Assembly: GCA_022709665.1 (NCBI GenBank)
Contig: JAKLIJ010000011.1
Span: 1-33,456 of the forward strand
Direction of reading: 5' to 3'
DNA from: Bacteroidota bacterium
GTDB taxonomy: Bacteria > Bacteroidota > Bacteroidia > Bacteroidales > VadinHA17
DNA: 33,456 bases
The notes under the pieces are model-generated. The model worked only from the letters and a program-made list of their open reading frames with translations, did not search any database and was not told where the DNA came from. The translations under genes and the position numbers were made by a program. Positions 18,879 to 25,594 of this stretch are shown here, in pieces. Positions within the stretch are counted from its first letter, which is position 1; every line of letters starts with the position of its first letter.

Positions 18879-18889
18879 TTCCCGGATCA
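18879..18889 (-). promoter_or_regulatory. Antiterminator segment of the ilv-leu leader
   Basis: The minus-strand bases TGATCCGGGAA include the leader stop codon TGA. They are complementary to TTTCCGGATCG (18839-18849) over 11 positions with two G-U pairs. A ribosome at the stop codon would block this segment, so the terminator would win; stalling further upstream at Leu/Ile codons would free it. A small hairpin CTTGCC-AGC-GGCAAG at 18890-18904, inside the leader frame, could act as a pause signal. The pairings are visible; the roles are inferred. Confidence 0.75.
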
Positions 18890-18952
18890 CTTGCCGCTGG
18901 CAAGAATGAGGATAAGAAGGAGGGCAATAATATGTATTAAGGATTTATTCAC
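18887..18952 (-). CDS. ilv-leu operon leader peptide
   Basis: A 21-codon frame starting with GTG and ending TGA. It reads M-N-K-S-L-I-H-I-I-A and then LLLILILASGK. It has six leucine and five isoleucine codons, and valine only as the possible reading of the start codon. It lies about 17 bases downstream of the expected transcription start and upstream of an intrinsic terminator and ilvD. The codons match two of the three end products of the operon, as expected for a multivalent attenuator leader. It is hydrophobic and could be mistaken for a small membrane peptide, but the overlapping antiterminator argues for a regulatory role. Confidence 0.83.
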   Translation of the reverse strand: MNKSLIHIIALLLILILASGK

Positions 18953-18974
18953 TTTTTTCTTTAAAATTGAGTGA

Positions 18975-19004
18975 CAAATGTATTTATTTTTTTAATAAAT
19001 CAAA
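18975..19004 (-). promoter_or_regulatory. ilv-leu promoter (TTTG-N18-TACATTTG)
   Basis: On the minus strand TTTG (19001-19004) and TACATTTG (18975-18982) are separated by 18 bases, a good match to the Bacteroidota -33/-7 promoter consensus TTTG and TAnnTTTG. The predicted start is near 18968-18970, just upstream of the leader peptide. Confidence 0.75.
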
Positions 19005-19296
19005 TAAAAACAGCATTTTTATTTTATATTTTCATTAATTGTTAATTTGATTCATCCGGATAACCGGATTTCTGTCCGGAAGAACCGGCATCAATTAGAA
19101 AAGAAAGAAAAAGCTTATTGCCGGCTTTTTTCTGTTGAGGTTATTAAATTGTCAATGAGTCGAATAAAAGTAAAGAAAAATTTCTACTTTTATGGCATTA
19201 ACCTTAAATCTGTTTATACATCCCCGGCACACTGATCAAAATTGGAATGTAAACTCCTGAAAGTTATCACTTAATATTAACTCAAAAATAATCCAG
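19005..19296. other. Divergent intergenic region between the ilv promoter and the exported-enzyme cluster
   Basis: AT-rich. It contains several CCGG tetranucleotides (about 19056-19090) and a weak AAAAAGC...GCTTTTT hairpin (about 19109-19132). It also holds a perfect 9-base inverted repeat, ATAAAAGTA / TACTTTTAT, at 19164-19172 and 19185-19193. A frame of 62 codons at 19047-19235 shows no recognisable features and is not called a gene. A promoter for the plus-strand cluster must lie here, but no exact TAnnTTTG box was found; TAAATCTG at 19205-19212 is one mismatch away. Confidence 0.5.
19164..19193. repeat. 9-base inverted repeat, possible operator
   Basis: ATAAAAGTA and TACTTTTAT are perfect inverted copies separated by 12 bases, about 100 bases upstream of the first gene of the plus-strand cluster. 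The arms are about two helical turns apart centre to centre, which suits a dimeric regulator. In AT-rich DNA a chance origin is possible. Confidence 0.35.
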
Positions 19297-20169
19297 ATGA
19301 AAAAAAGAACTCTTATCTCTGTTGTATTGCTATTCGCTGTAAGCGCCTTTTTGCTTGTGAATTTCAACTCATGCAAGCCTGCCGGAAAGAATATCGGGCT
19401 TCAACTGTACTCTATCCGCGATTCAATAAACAGGGATGTGCCTGCAGCTATTAAAAAGGTAGCCGATATGGGTTACACCTTCGTTGAACCGGCCGGTTAC
19501 AGCAACGGGAAATTCTACGGAATGGATCCTTCCGAATTCAAGGCTCTCTGCGAGGCAAACGGACTCTTTGTTCTGAGTTCCCATACAAGCCACGACCTGC
19601 CCGATTCGACTAATTATGCCGAGACAATGGCATGGTGGGATCAGTGCATCGATGCGCACGTTGCTGCAGGCGCCAGATACATTGTTCAGCCTTCTATGGG
19701 TGGATCAGCTTATGAGAGTATTGAAAACATAAGCCTGTGGTGCGCTTATTTCAATGAAGTAGGTGCAAAATGCAACGCAAAGGGCATCAGGTTTGGATAC
19801 CATAACCATGCGAATGAATTTACTACAGTATTCGGAGACACCATTTTATATGACTTCATGCTTCAGAACACCGATCCTGCAAAAGTCATGTTTCAGCTCG
19901 ACCTTTACTGGTGCGTTGAAGGCGGAAAGAATCCAGTTGACTATTTCAACAAATATCCCGGCCGTTTTGAACTGTGGCACATAAAGGATAAGGAAGAAAT
20001 CGGAGCAAGCGGAATGATGGATTTCGAATCAATATGGGCTGCCCGCGATATTTCAGGCATGAAATACGGGATAGTGGAGGTTGAAAAATATAATTTCGAC
20101 CAGTTCACAAGCTGCGCAAAAAGCTACGAATTCCTCAACAATGCCGGTTATGTTCAAATGCCGCTCTGA
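19297..20169 (+). CDS. Exported sugar phosphate isomerase/epimerase-like TIM-barrel lipoprotein
   Basis: A xylose-isomerase-like TIM barrel of 290 residues. An N-terminal hydrophobic signal ends in a lipobox, FNSC, with C26 as the lipidation site. The barrel begins GLQLYSIRD at 33. Candidate metal ligands are H169/H171 and E174 in YHNHANEF, D202 in QLDLYW, H228 in WHIKD, and E261/E263 in VEVE. Where many relatives have a first metal-binding glutamate, this protein reads QPSMGG. Relatives act as epimerases or isomerases, or as beta-eliminases on 3-keto-glycosides. Because it is exported, a free sugar phosphate is an unlikely substrate. It is the first gene of the cluster; the amidohydrolase follows after 63 bases. 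The substrate is unknown. Confidence 0.85.
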   Translation: MKKRTLISVVLLFAVSAFLLVNFNSCKPAGKNIGLQLYSIRDSINRDVPAAIKKVADMGYTFVEPAGYSNGKFYGMDPSEFKALCEANGLFVLSSHTSHDLPDSTNYAETMAWWDQCIDAHVAAGARYIVQPSMGGSAYESIENISLWCAYFNEVGAKCNAKGIRFGYHNHANEFTTVFGDTILYDFMLQNTDPAKVMFQLDLYWCVEGGKNPVDYFNKYPGRFELWHIKDKEEIGASGMMDFESIWAARDISGMKYGIVEVEKYNFDQFTSCAKSYEFLNNAGYVQMPL

Positions 20170-20232
20170 TGTCTGACAGCAGGCTCGACGGTCTTTTTTT
20201 TGCTTATTTTTAAAGCAGAAAAACTATTTACT

Positions 20233-21321
20233 ATGAGAACAACCCTGTTCTTGCCGCTCCTTTCCTTTTTGATATTTTCCGGATGCAGCAACGCTTATTA
20301 TTCAGAAGAAGATTTCGGATCGGTTGCCAAAATTGATTCGCATGTGCATATTAACGGCGCTGCCGGATATTTTGAAGAAGCAGCTGCTCAAGACAATTTC
20401 ATACTGATAACGCTTGGCGTTGATCATGGTGATTCAGCAAATATTGGCAGCCAGCACCAGAGAGCGCAGTTCTCGGCCGGGAAGTACCCGGGAAAGGTTT
20501 TTTACGGACCCACCTTCCTGTTCGACACAGCCGGCTGGGGAACTCCAGGATGGAGCGGCAAGGTAATTTCTGCCCTTGAAAGAGACCTTTCACCGGGAGG
20601 AATTACAGTAAAAATCTGGAAGAACATAGGAATGACAGTCCGCGACAGAAACGGAAAGTTCATTATGGTTGATGATCCCGGTCTTGATCCGGTCATAGAT
20701 TATATAAAGGACAGGGGACTACCTGTCACGGGACATCTTGGTGAACCCCGCAACTGCTGGCTTCCCCTTGACCAGATGACGGTTTCGAGCGACAGCAGTT
20801 ACTTTGCCGGCAATCCTCATTATCACATGTTCCTTCATCCCGAATACCCCTCTTACGAGGATCAGATCAATGCCAGGGACAACATGCTTGCCAAACATCC
20901 CGACCTTACATTCATCGGTTGCCATCTGGCAAGCCTCGAATGGAATGTCGATTCTCTGGCAAAAAGGCTTGACAGGTTCCCGAATATGGCGGTCGACATG
21001 TCGGCCAGAATCTGCCACCTCCAGTACCAGTCGGCAATTGACCGCGACAGAGTCCGCGATTTCTGCATCAAATACCAGGACAGACTGCTTTACGGTACCG
21101 ATACAGGCGACAGCGGTACATCTGACCCCGTTCTTTTCAGGGAAAGAATACATGAAACCTGGTTCGACGACTGGAAGTATTTTACATCGGATGATGAAAT
21201 GACCTCAGATAAGTTCAGGGGGACATTCACCGGACTCAAACTCCCGAAAGAAGTTGTTGACAAGATCTATTATGATAACGCAGTAAAATGGTATAAACTA
21301 ACAATGTATGAAAAACAATAA
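20233..21321 (+). CDS. Amidohydrolase-family lipoprotein
   Basis: A metal-dependent hydrolase of the amidohydrolase-2 type, 362 residues from the start chosen here. The signal ends in the lipobox FSGC with C18. Metal-site residues are HxH at H37/H39 (KIDSHVHI), then the histidines in GHLGEP and IGCHLAS, and the aspartate in YGTDTGD. This family hydrolyses C-N, C-O or C-C bonds, including lactones. The frame is open to 20200, but the inner ATG at 20233 gives a normal lipoprotein signal. Its end overlaps the SGNH gene by 14 bases. It could be a lactonase that opens an oxidised sugar; this is speculation from context. Confidence 0.83.
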   Translation: MRTTLFLPLLSFLIFSGCSNAYYSEEDFGSVAKIDSHVHINGAAGYFEEAAAQDNFILITLGVDHGDSANIGSQHQRAQFSAGKYPGKVFYGPTFLFDTAGWGTPGWSGKVISALERDLSPGGITVKIWKNIGMTVRDRNGKFIMVDDPGLDPVIDYIKDRGLPVTGHLGEPRNCWLPLDQMTVSSDSSYFAGNPHYHMFLHPEYPSYEDQINARDNMLAKHPDLTFIGCHLASLEWNVDSLAKRLDRFPNMAVDMSARICHLQYQSAIDRDRVRDFCIKYQDRLLYGTDTGDSGTSDPVLFRERIHETWFDDWKYFTSDDEMTSDKFRGTFTGLKLPKEVVDKIYYDNAVKWYKLTMYEKQ

Positions 21322-22072
21322 TAATTCACGCAGGAGTTTCCTGAAAAAAGCCGTCCTGGGAACAGCAGCAATTGTAAGCATTCCTGAAATCCTTTCCGCA
21401 GCTATGCCCCCGGCCAGAAAGATGAAAACCATCAGACTATCTGCCGGCCAGACCATACTGTTTCAGGGCGACTCAATTACAGATGCGGGACGAAACAAGG
21501 AGGCAACAGGCTACAATTCAGCAAGTAACCTGGGATCAGGTTATGCCATGCTCGCCGGAGCAACCATGCTTAACAAGTATGAAGCCCTGAACCTCAGGAT
21601 TTACAACAAAGGCATCTCCGGAAACAAGGTATTCCAGCTTGCGGAACGCTGGGACAAGGATTGTCTCGAACTAAAACCCGACGTACTGAGCATCCTTATA
21701 GGTGTCAACGATATCTGGCACAAGCTTGAGGGACGATACGACGGAACCAGCGAGATCTACCGTAAAGACTATATTGCCCTTCTTGAAAGAACCCTGAAGG
21801 CTCTCCCTCAGGTGAAACTAATTATCTGCGAACCCTTTGCAGTACCAGGTGTCAAAGCAGTTGATGACCGGTGGTACCCTGAATTCTATGAATACCAGAA
21901 AGCTGCCAGGGAAATTGCCACGCAGTTCAATGCCATTTTCATCCCGTTCCAGAAGGTATATGATGAAGCCGTCAAACGGGCTCCCGGATCATACTGGACA
22001 GGTGATGGCGTCCATCCTTCACTTGCCGGCGCCCAGCTCATGAACAAGGCATGGATGAAGGCTTTTGAGTAA
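21308..22072 (+). CDS. Tat-exported SGNH/GDSL hydrolase
   Basis: An esterase or deacetylase of 254 residues. The N-terminus NSRRSFLKKAVLG is a Tat signal, followed by a hydrophobic stretch to about 32. The SGNH blocks are clear: S56 in FQGDSITDAGR, G105 in ISGNK, N134 in GVNDIW, and D233/H236 in DGVHPS. Such enzymes commonly remove acetyl or other acyl groups from polysaccharides. It overlaps the amidohydrolase gene and is 11 bases before the next TIM-barrel gene, so it is firmly in the operon. Confidence 0.9.
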   Translation: MKNNNNSRRSFLKKAVLGTAAIVSIPEILSAAMPPARKMKTIRLSAGQTILFQGDSITDAGRNKEATGYNSASNLGSGYAMLAGATMLNKYEALNLRIYNKGISGNKVFQLAERWDKDCLELKPDVLSILIGVNDIWHKLEGRYDGTSEIYRKDYIALLERTLKALPQVKLIICEPFAVPGVKAVDDRWYPEFYEYQKAAREIATQFNAIFIPFQKVYDEAVKRAPGSYWTGDGVHPSLAGAQLMNKAWMKAFE

Positions 22073-22083
22073 AAAATAATATT

Positions 22084-22962
22084 ATGAACAACATTACACG
22101 ACGCGGATTCATTCACAGGAGTATCTCTGCCGGTTTAGGTTTGTCTGCAATCGGTATCCTTCCCCGCCTTCCTGAACTTCCAAAGCCAGCTATGAGATTC
22201 GGACTGGTAACTTACCAGTGGGGAAGGGACTGGGACCTCCCGACACTGATTTCAAATTGCGAAAAAACAGGATACCTCGGTGTTGAACTCCGCACGGAGC
22301 ATGCCCATAAGGTAGAGACTGATCTTACTCCCGCTCAGAGAGCTGAGGTTAAAAAGCGTTTTGCCGGCAGCCCGGTAAAATGCATTGGTTACGGAGCCAA
22401 TTTCGAATTCCACAGCCCCGATCCCGTTGTCCTTCGAAAGAATATTGACCAGACAAAGGAATACATTAAGCTCTGTCACGATATCGGAGCCACAGGCATC
22501 AAGGTGAAACCAAATGATCTGCCTGCAGGCGTGCCAAAGGAGAAAACCCTTGAACAAATAGGTGTTTCCCTCAACGAGGCAGGAAAATTCGCTCGTGACT
22601 ACGGACAACTGGTAAGAGTCGAGGTACACGGAAACCATACCCAGGAGTTGCCAAATATGAAGACCATCTTTGAACATGTAACAGAACCGAATGTAAAGAT
22701 GTGCTGGAACTGCAACGACCAGGACCTTCTTCCTCCCGGCCTGGAAGGAAACTTCAATATGGTAAGTAAATGGTTTGGCGACACCGTACATGTGCGTGAA
22801 CTGAACATAGGGGATTACCCTTACCGGGAGCTCTTCAACCTCTTCAAAAAAATGGACTACAACGGCTGGATATTGCTTGAAGCCCGCACAGAACCTCAGG
22901 ACAGGATAGCCGCAATGAAGGAACAGCTTGAAGTGTTCAGACTAATGACCAATTCCCTGTAA
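22084..22962 (+). CDS. Tat-exported TIM-barrel isomerase/epimerase-like protein, divergent active site
   Basis: A second xylose-isomerase-like TIM barrel, 292 residues, with a Tat signal (ITRRGFIHRS at 4-13) and mature barrel from about 37 (MRFGLVTYQWG). It is unlike the lipoprotein at 19297-20169. The usual metal ligands are replaced or shifted: VEVHGNHTQE (H182, H185), MCWNCNDQD (N209, D212), VHVRELN (H236) and ILLEART (E266). It may use a different metal geometry or a different reaction, for example elimination or hydrolysis of a keto-sugar. The gene starts 11 bases after the SGNH gene and a palindromic repeat follows its stop codon directly. Confidence 0.82.
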   Translation: MNNITRRGFIHRSISAGLGLSAIGILPRLPELPKPAMRFGLVTYQWGRDWDLPTLISNCEKTGYLGVELRTEHAHKVETDLTPAQRAEVKKRFAGSPVKCIGYGANFEFHSPDPVVLRKNIDQTKEYIKLCHDIGATGIKVKPNDLPAGVPKEKTLEQIGVSLNEAGKFARDYGQLVRVEVHGNHTQELPNMKTIFEHVTEPNVKMCWNCNDQDLLPPGLEGNFNMVSKWFGDTVHVRELNIGDYPYRELFNLFKKMDYNGWILLEARTEPQDRIAAMKEQLEVFRLMTNSL

Positions 22963-22988
22963 CCCGCCTCCGCTAAAGCTATGGCGGG
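22963..22988. repeat. REP-like palindrome CCCGCC...GGCGGG
   Basis: The 26 bases after the stop codon form CCCGCC-tccGCTAAAGCtat-GGCGGG, with a nested GCT/AGC pairing in the loop. This looks like the dispersed intergenic palindromes common in Bacteroidota. There is no T tract, so it is not an intrinsic terminator. It may protect the 3' end of the upstream message and set different expression levels within the cluster. Confidence 0.55.
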
Positions 22989-23030
22989 CAAAGCCAGTAG
23001 CAAGCAACCTTAACCCCTAAACCCATAATC

Positions 23031-24401
23031 ATGCCCAACAGAAGAGATTTCATAAGAACAAGCGCTGCAGGCGCTGCAGGCCTGGCGATTGGAGGACTTG
23101 GCCTTAATGCAGGAACTTACAACCAGGTCGTCGGAGCAAATGACAGGATAATAATGGCCGTCACAGGCCTGCGCAGCAGGGGTACCGACCATATAAACAG
23201 CTGGTGTGCCCTTAAGGAGAACCGCAATGTGGTGATCAAAACCATCTGCGATGTTGATACCGGGTTTTTTGCCCGGGCGGCCAAACTCATTCAGGACCGT
23301 TCAGGCGAGACAGCCCGCACCGAAACGGATATGCGAAGAGTGTTCGAGGACAAGGATATCGATGCCGTATCGTTCGGGCTTCCCAATCACTGGCACGCTT
23401 TAAGCGCAATCTGGGCCTGCCAGGCCGGCAAACATGTATATGCCGAAAAACCTGCCAGCCATAATCTCTGGGAGGGAAGAAAGATGGTAGAAGCAGCAAA
23501 AAGATACAATGTAAGGGTCCAGACAGGTTGTCAGAACCGGTCAATCCCCAACGTTATTGAGGCTGTCAGATTTCTTCATACCGGAGGAATCGGAGAAGTT
23601 TTCATGGCGAAAGGTCTTTGCTATAAGCCCCGCGATTCATTCGGAATAGCTCCCGACAGCAATCCTCCGCAAAACCTGAATTATGACCTGTGGCTGGGAC
23701 CTGCTCCTTACAGGCCCTACAATGAAAAAAGGGTTCACTATAACTGGCATTGGTTCTGGGACACAGGCAACGGCGACACAGGCAACCAGGGCCCCCATCA
23801 GTTCGATATAGCCCGCTGGGGCCTCAATAAAAACGAACACCCGGTAACTATATATTCAGCAGGAGGATTCTATGGTATTTCACCTTCGGAATGTGCACAG
23901 GAAACTCCCAATACACAGACATCCCTCTTCAAATACAAGGATGGTAAAATGCTTGAATTTGAAACCAGAGGCAGATTTACCAATGCAGAAGGCGGACTTG
24001 AGGTTCGCATAGGCAACTTATTCTACGGTTCGGATGGATATCTGGAAATTGACGGTTCCACCTGGAAAGCATACCGTAAAAGGGAAAAAGAACCATTTGC
24101 AGGATCAGGAACCGCTTCAAAGGAACCGGCCGATCCTTCATTCCTGGCAGCTCCCGGGGGAACAGAGCATTTTGCCAATTTCCTCGACGCAATACGATCT
24201 GGAAAGGATGAAACGCTTAACTGCAATATGCTTGAGGGACATATGTCCTCCTCGTTGCCGATCCTTGCAAATATCTCATACAGGCTCGGGAAAGAACTGA
24301 CATTCGATGGCGCCAGGGAGCGATTTGTAAAGGACAAAGCTGCTGATTCGATGCTCAGGCGCAAAGACCGCAAACCATACACGGTGCCTGAGGTTGTGTG
24401 A
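23031..24401 (+). CDS. Tat-exported Gfo/Idh/MocA family oxidoreductase (1)
   Basis: An NAD(P)-dependent sugar or cyclitol dehydrogenase-like protein of 456 residues. Tat signal PNRRDFIRTSAAG at the N-terminus. The Rossmann turn is VTGLRSRGTDH (about 44-54). The catalytic-lysine motif is AEKP (138-141). The conserved active-site segment WFWDTGNGDTGNQGPHQ (241-257) is typical of a large exported subfamily in Bacteroidota and Planctomycetes. In the best-known exported relative, glucose-fructose oxidoreductase, the cofactor stays bound and is recycled by a second substrate. It lies 68 bases downstream of the TIM-barrel gene, behind a palindromic repeat. The substrate is unknown. Confidence 0.9.
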   Translation: MPNRRDFIRTSAAGAAGLAIGGLGLNAGTYNQVVGANDRIIMAVTGLRSRGTDHINSWCALKENRNVVIKTICDVDTGFFARAAKLIQDRSGETARTETDMRRVFEDKDIDAVSFGLPNHWHALSAIWACQAGKHVYAEKPASHNLWEGRKMVEAAKRYNVRVQTGCQNRSIPNVIEAVRFLHTGGIGEVFMAKGLCYKPRDSFGIAPDSNPPQNLNYDLWLGPAPYRPYNEKRVHYNWHWFWDTGNGDTGNQGPHQFDIARWGLNKNEHPVTIYSAGGFYGISPSECAQETPNTQTSLFKYKDGKMLEFETRGRFTNAEGGLEVRIGNLFYGSDGYLEIDGSTWKAYRKREKEPFAGSGTASKEPADPSFLAAPGGTEHFANFLDAIRSGKDETLNCNMLEGHMSSSLPILANISYRLGKELTFDGARERFVKDKAADSMLRRKDRKPYTVPEVV

Positions 24402-24442
24402 TCAGATTATTTCGGATAATAAAACTTTTAAGATCACTATTT

Positions 24443-25504
24443 ATGAAGAACCTTATTAAAAGGCGCGATTTCATTATTTCGGCCTCAGCCGGCGTGGCTG
24501 GCGCCGGCCTCATGAACAATTCTTTCCTCACCGGCCGTCAGACACAGAACATTGCGGCGACCGGCCGCAGGATCGGAATCATCGGTCTCGATACCTCACA
24601 CTCCACAGCTTTTACAAGAGCCCTTAATGATAGCGCTGCAGGACCAGAATTCGGAGGATTCAGGGTCACAGCAGCTTTTCCCAGGGGTAGCAGTGAAATA
24701 AAGTCGAGTTACGAAAGGATCCCTGCTTACACTGAGGAAGTAAAGAAGCTCGGAGTGGAAATATCAGGATCAATAAATGAGCTTCTTGGCAAATGCGACT
24801 TTGTTTTGCTCGAAACCAACGATGGGAGGCTTCATCTTGAGCAGGCCCTCGAGGTAATGAAAGCAGGCAGGCTGATGTTCATTGATAAGCCGATAGCTGC
24901 CTCTCTGCCCGATACAATTGCAATATTCAAAGCCGCGGAATACTACAAACTGCCACTATTTTCCTCTTCATCGCTCAGGTATGGAACAGGGATGGCTGAA
25001 ATAAAGAATGGCTCAATCGGAAAGATAACAGGAGCCGATACCTACAGCCCTGCTACCCTCGAGAGGACACATCCGGATCTTTTCTGGTATGGCATACATG
25101 GAGTCGAAACACTTTACACGGTTATGGGTACAGGATGCAAAAGCGTTTCAGGGATATTTACCGATGAAACCGACTTTGTTACAGGCGTCTGGAAGGATAA
25201 CCGGATAGGTACATTCAGAGGGATCAGAAAAGGCAAGACCGATTACGGCGGGACGGCCTTTGGTGAGAAAGGGATTTCACAGGTTGGCCGTTACGACGGC
25301 TATAATTCCCTTCTTGCCGAGATAATAAAATTCTTCCAGACCGGGGTGCCGCCGGTTACTCCTGAAGAGACAATTGAGATATTTTCTTTTCTGACAGCAG
25401 CCTTTGAAAGCAAAAAACTGAATGGTTCACCCGTTCTTATCGACAGCGTTCTGAAGCAGGCTGAATATGAGGCAACGGAGAAGATGAGGGATTTTGCCTT
25501 GTAA
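24443..25504 (+). CDS. Exported Gfo/Idh/MocA-like oxidoreductase with degenerate motifs (2)
   Basis: A 353-residue protein from the start chosen, with Tat signal IKRRDFIISASAG. The frame extends to 24398, which would overlap the previous gene by 4 bases, but the extension puts 15 residues ahead of the Tat motif, so the ATG at 24443 is preferred. The Rossmann turn reads IGIIGLDTSHS instead of a glycine-rich GxGxxG. The EKP motif is IDKP (147-150). FWYGIHGVETLY is the likely C-terminal active-site segment. It is a recognisable variant of the family that may bind cofactor differently or work as a partner of the other two oxidoreductases. It is the shortest of the three. Confidence 0.85.
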   Translation: MKNLIKRRDFIISASAGVAGAGLMNNSFLTGRQTQNIAATGRRIGIIGLDTSHSTAFTRALNDSAAGPEFGGFRVTAAFPRGSSEIKSSYERIPAYTEEVKKLGVEISGSINELLGKCDFVLLETNDGRLHLEQALEVMKAGRLMFIDKPIAASLPDTIAIFKAAEYYKLPLFSSSSLRYGTGMAEIKNGSIGKITGADTYSPATLERTHPDLFWYGIHGVETLYTVMGTGCKSVSGIFTDETDFVTGVWKDNRIGTFRGIRKGKTDYGGTAFGEKGISQVGRYDGYNSLLAEIIKFFQTGVPPVTPEETIEIFSFLTAAFESKKLNGSPVLIDSVLKQAEYEATEKMRDFAL

Positions 25505-25553
25505 AGTCCGATTTTTTAAGAACATTTAACAATAAGGTATAAACATATTCAGC

Positions 25554-25594
25554 TATCTTTAGAAATCCTAAACCTAAACCTATACTTATTAATC
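25554..25594 (+). promoter_or_regulatory. Possible internal promoter and leader before the third oxidoreductase
   Basis: TATCTTTA at 25554-25561 is one mismatch from TAnnTTTG. It is followed by the repeated leader CCTAAACCTAAACCTATA just before the ATG at 25595. The same AACCTAAACCTATA word occurs at about 27959 upstream of the SusC gene. No -33 TTTG is seen at the right spacing. This may let the last gene be expressed separately. Confidence 0.35.

Noticed and set aside
18887..18952. The Ile/Leu-rich leader as a small membrane peptide or toxin
   Set aside because: Its position between a promoter and an attenuator, and the overlap of its stop codon with the antiterminator, favour a leader peptide.
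19109..19132. Hairpin AAAAAGC...GCTTTTTT in the divergent region
   Set aside because: Only a 7-pair, mostly A-T stem with a 9-base loop and no gene ending just before it; too weak to call a terminator.
19047..19235. 62-codon plus-strand frame in the divergent intergenic region
   Set aside because: No recognisable domain, Lys/Ser-rich composition typical of AT-rich non-coding sequence, and it overlaps the inverted repeat. Not supported as a gene.
20170..20205. T-run after the first TIM-barrel gene as a possible terminator
   Set aside because: Bases before the T run form only about three pairs, so there is no stable stem; the gap to the next gene fits read-through.
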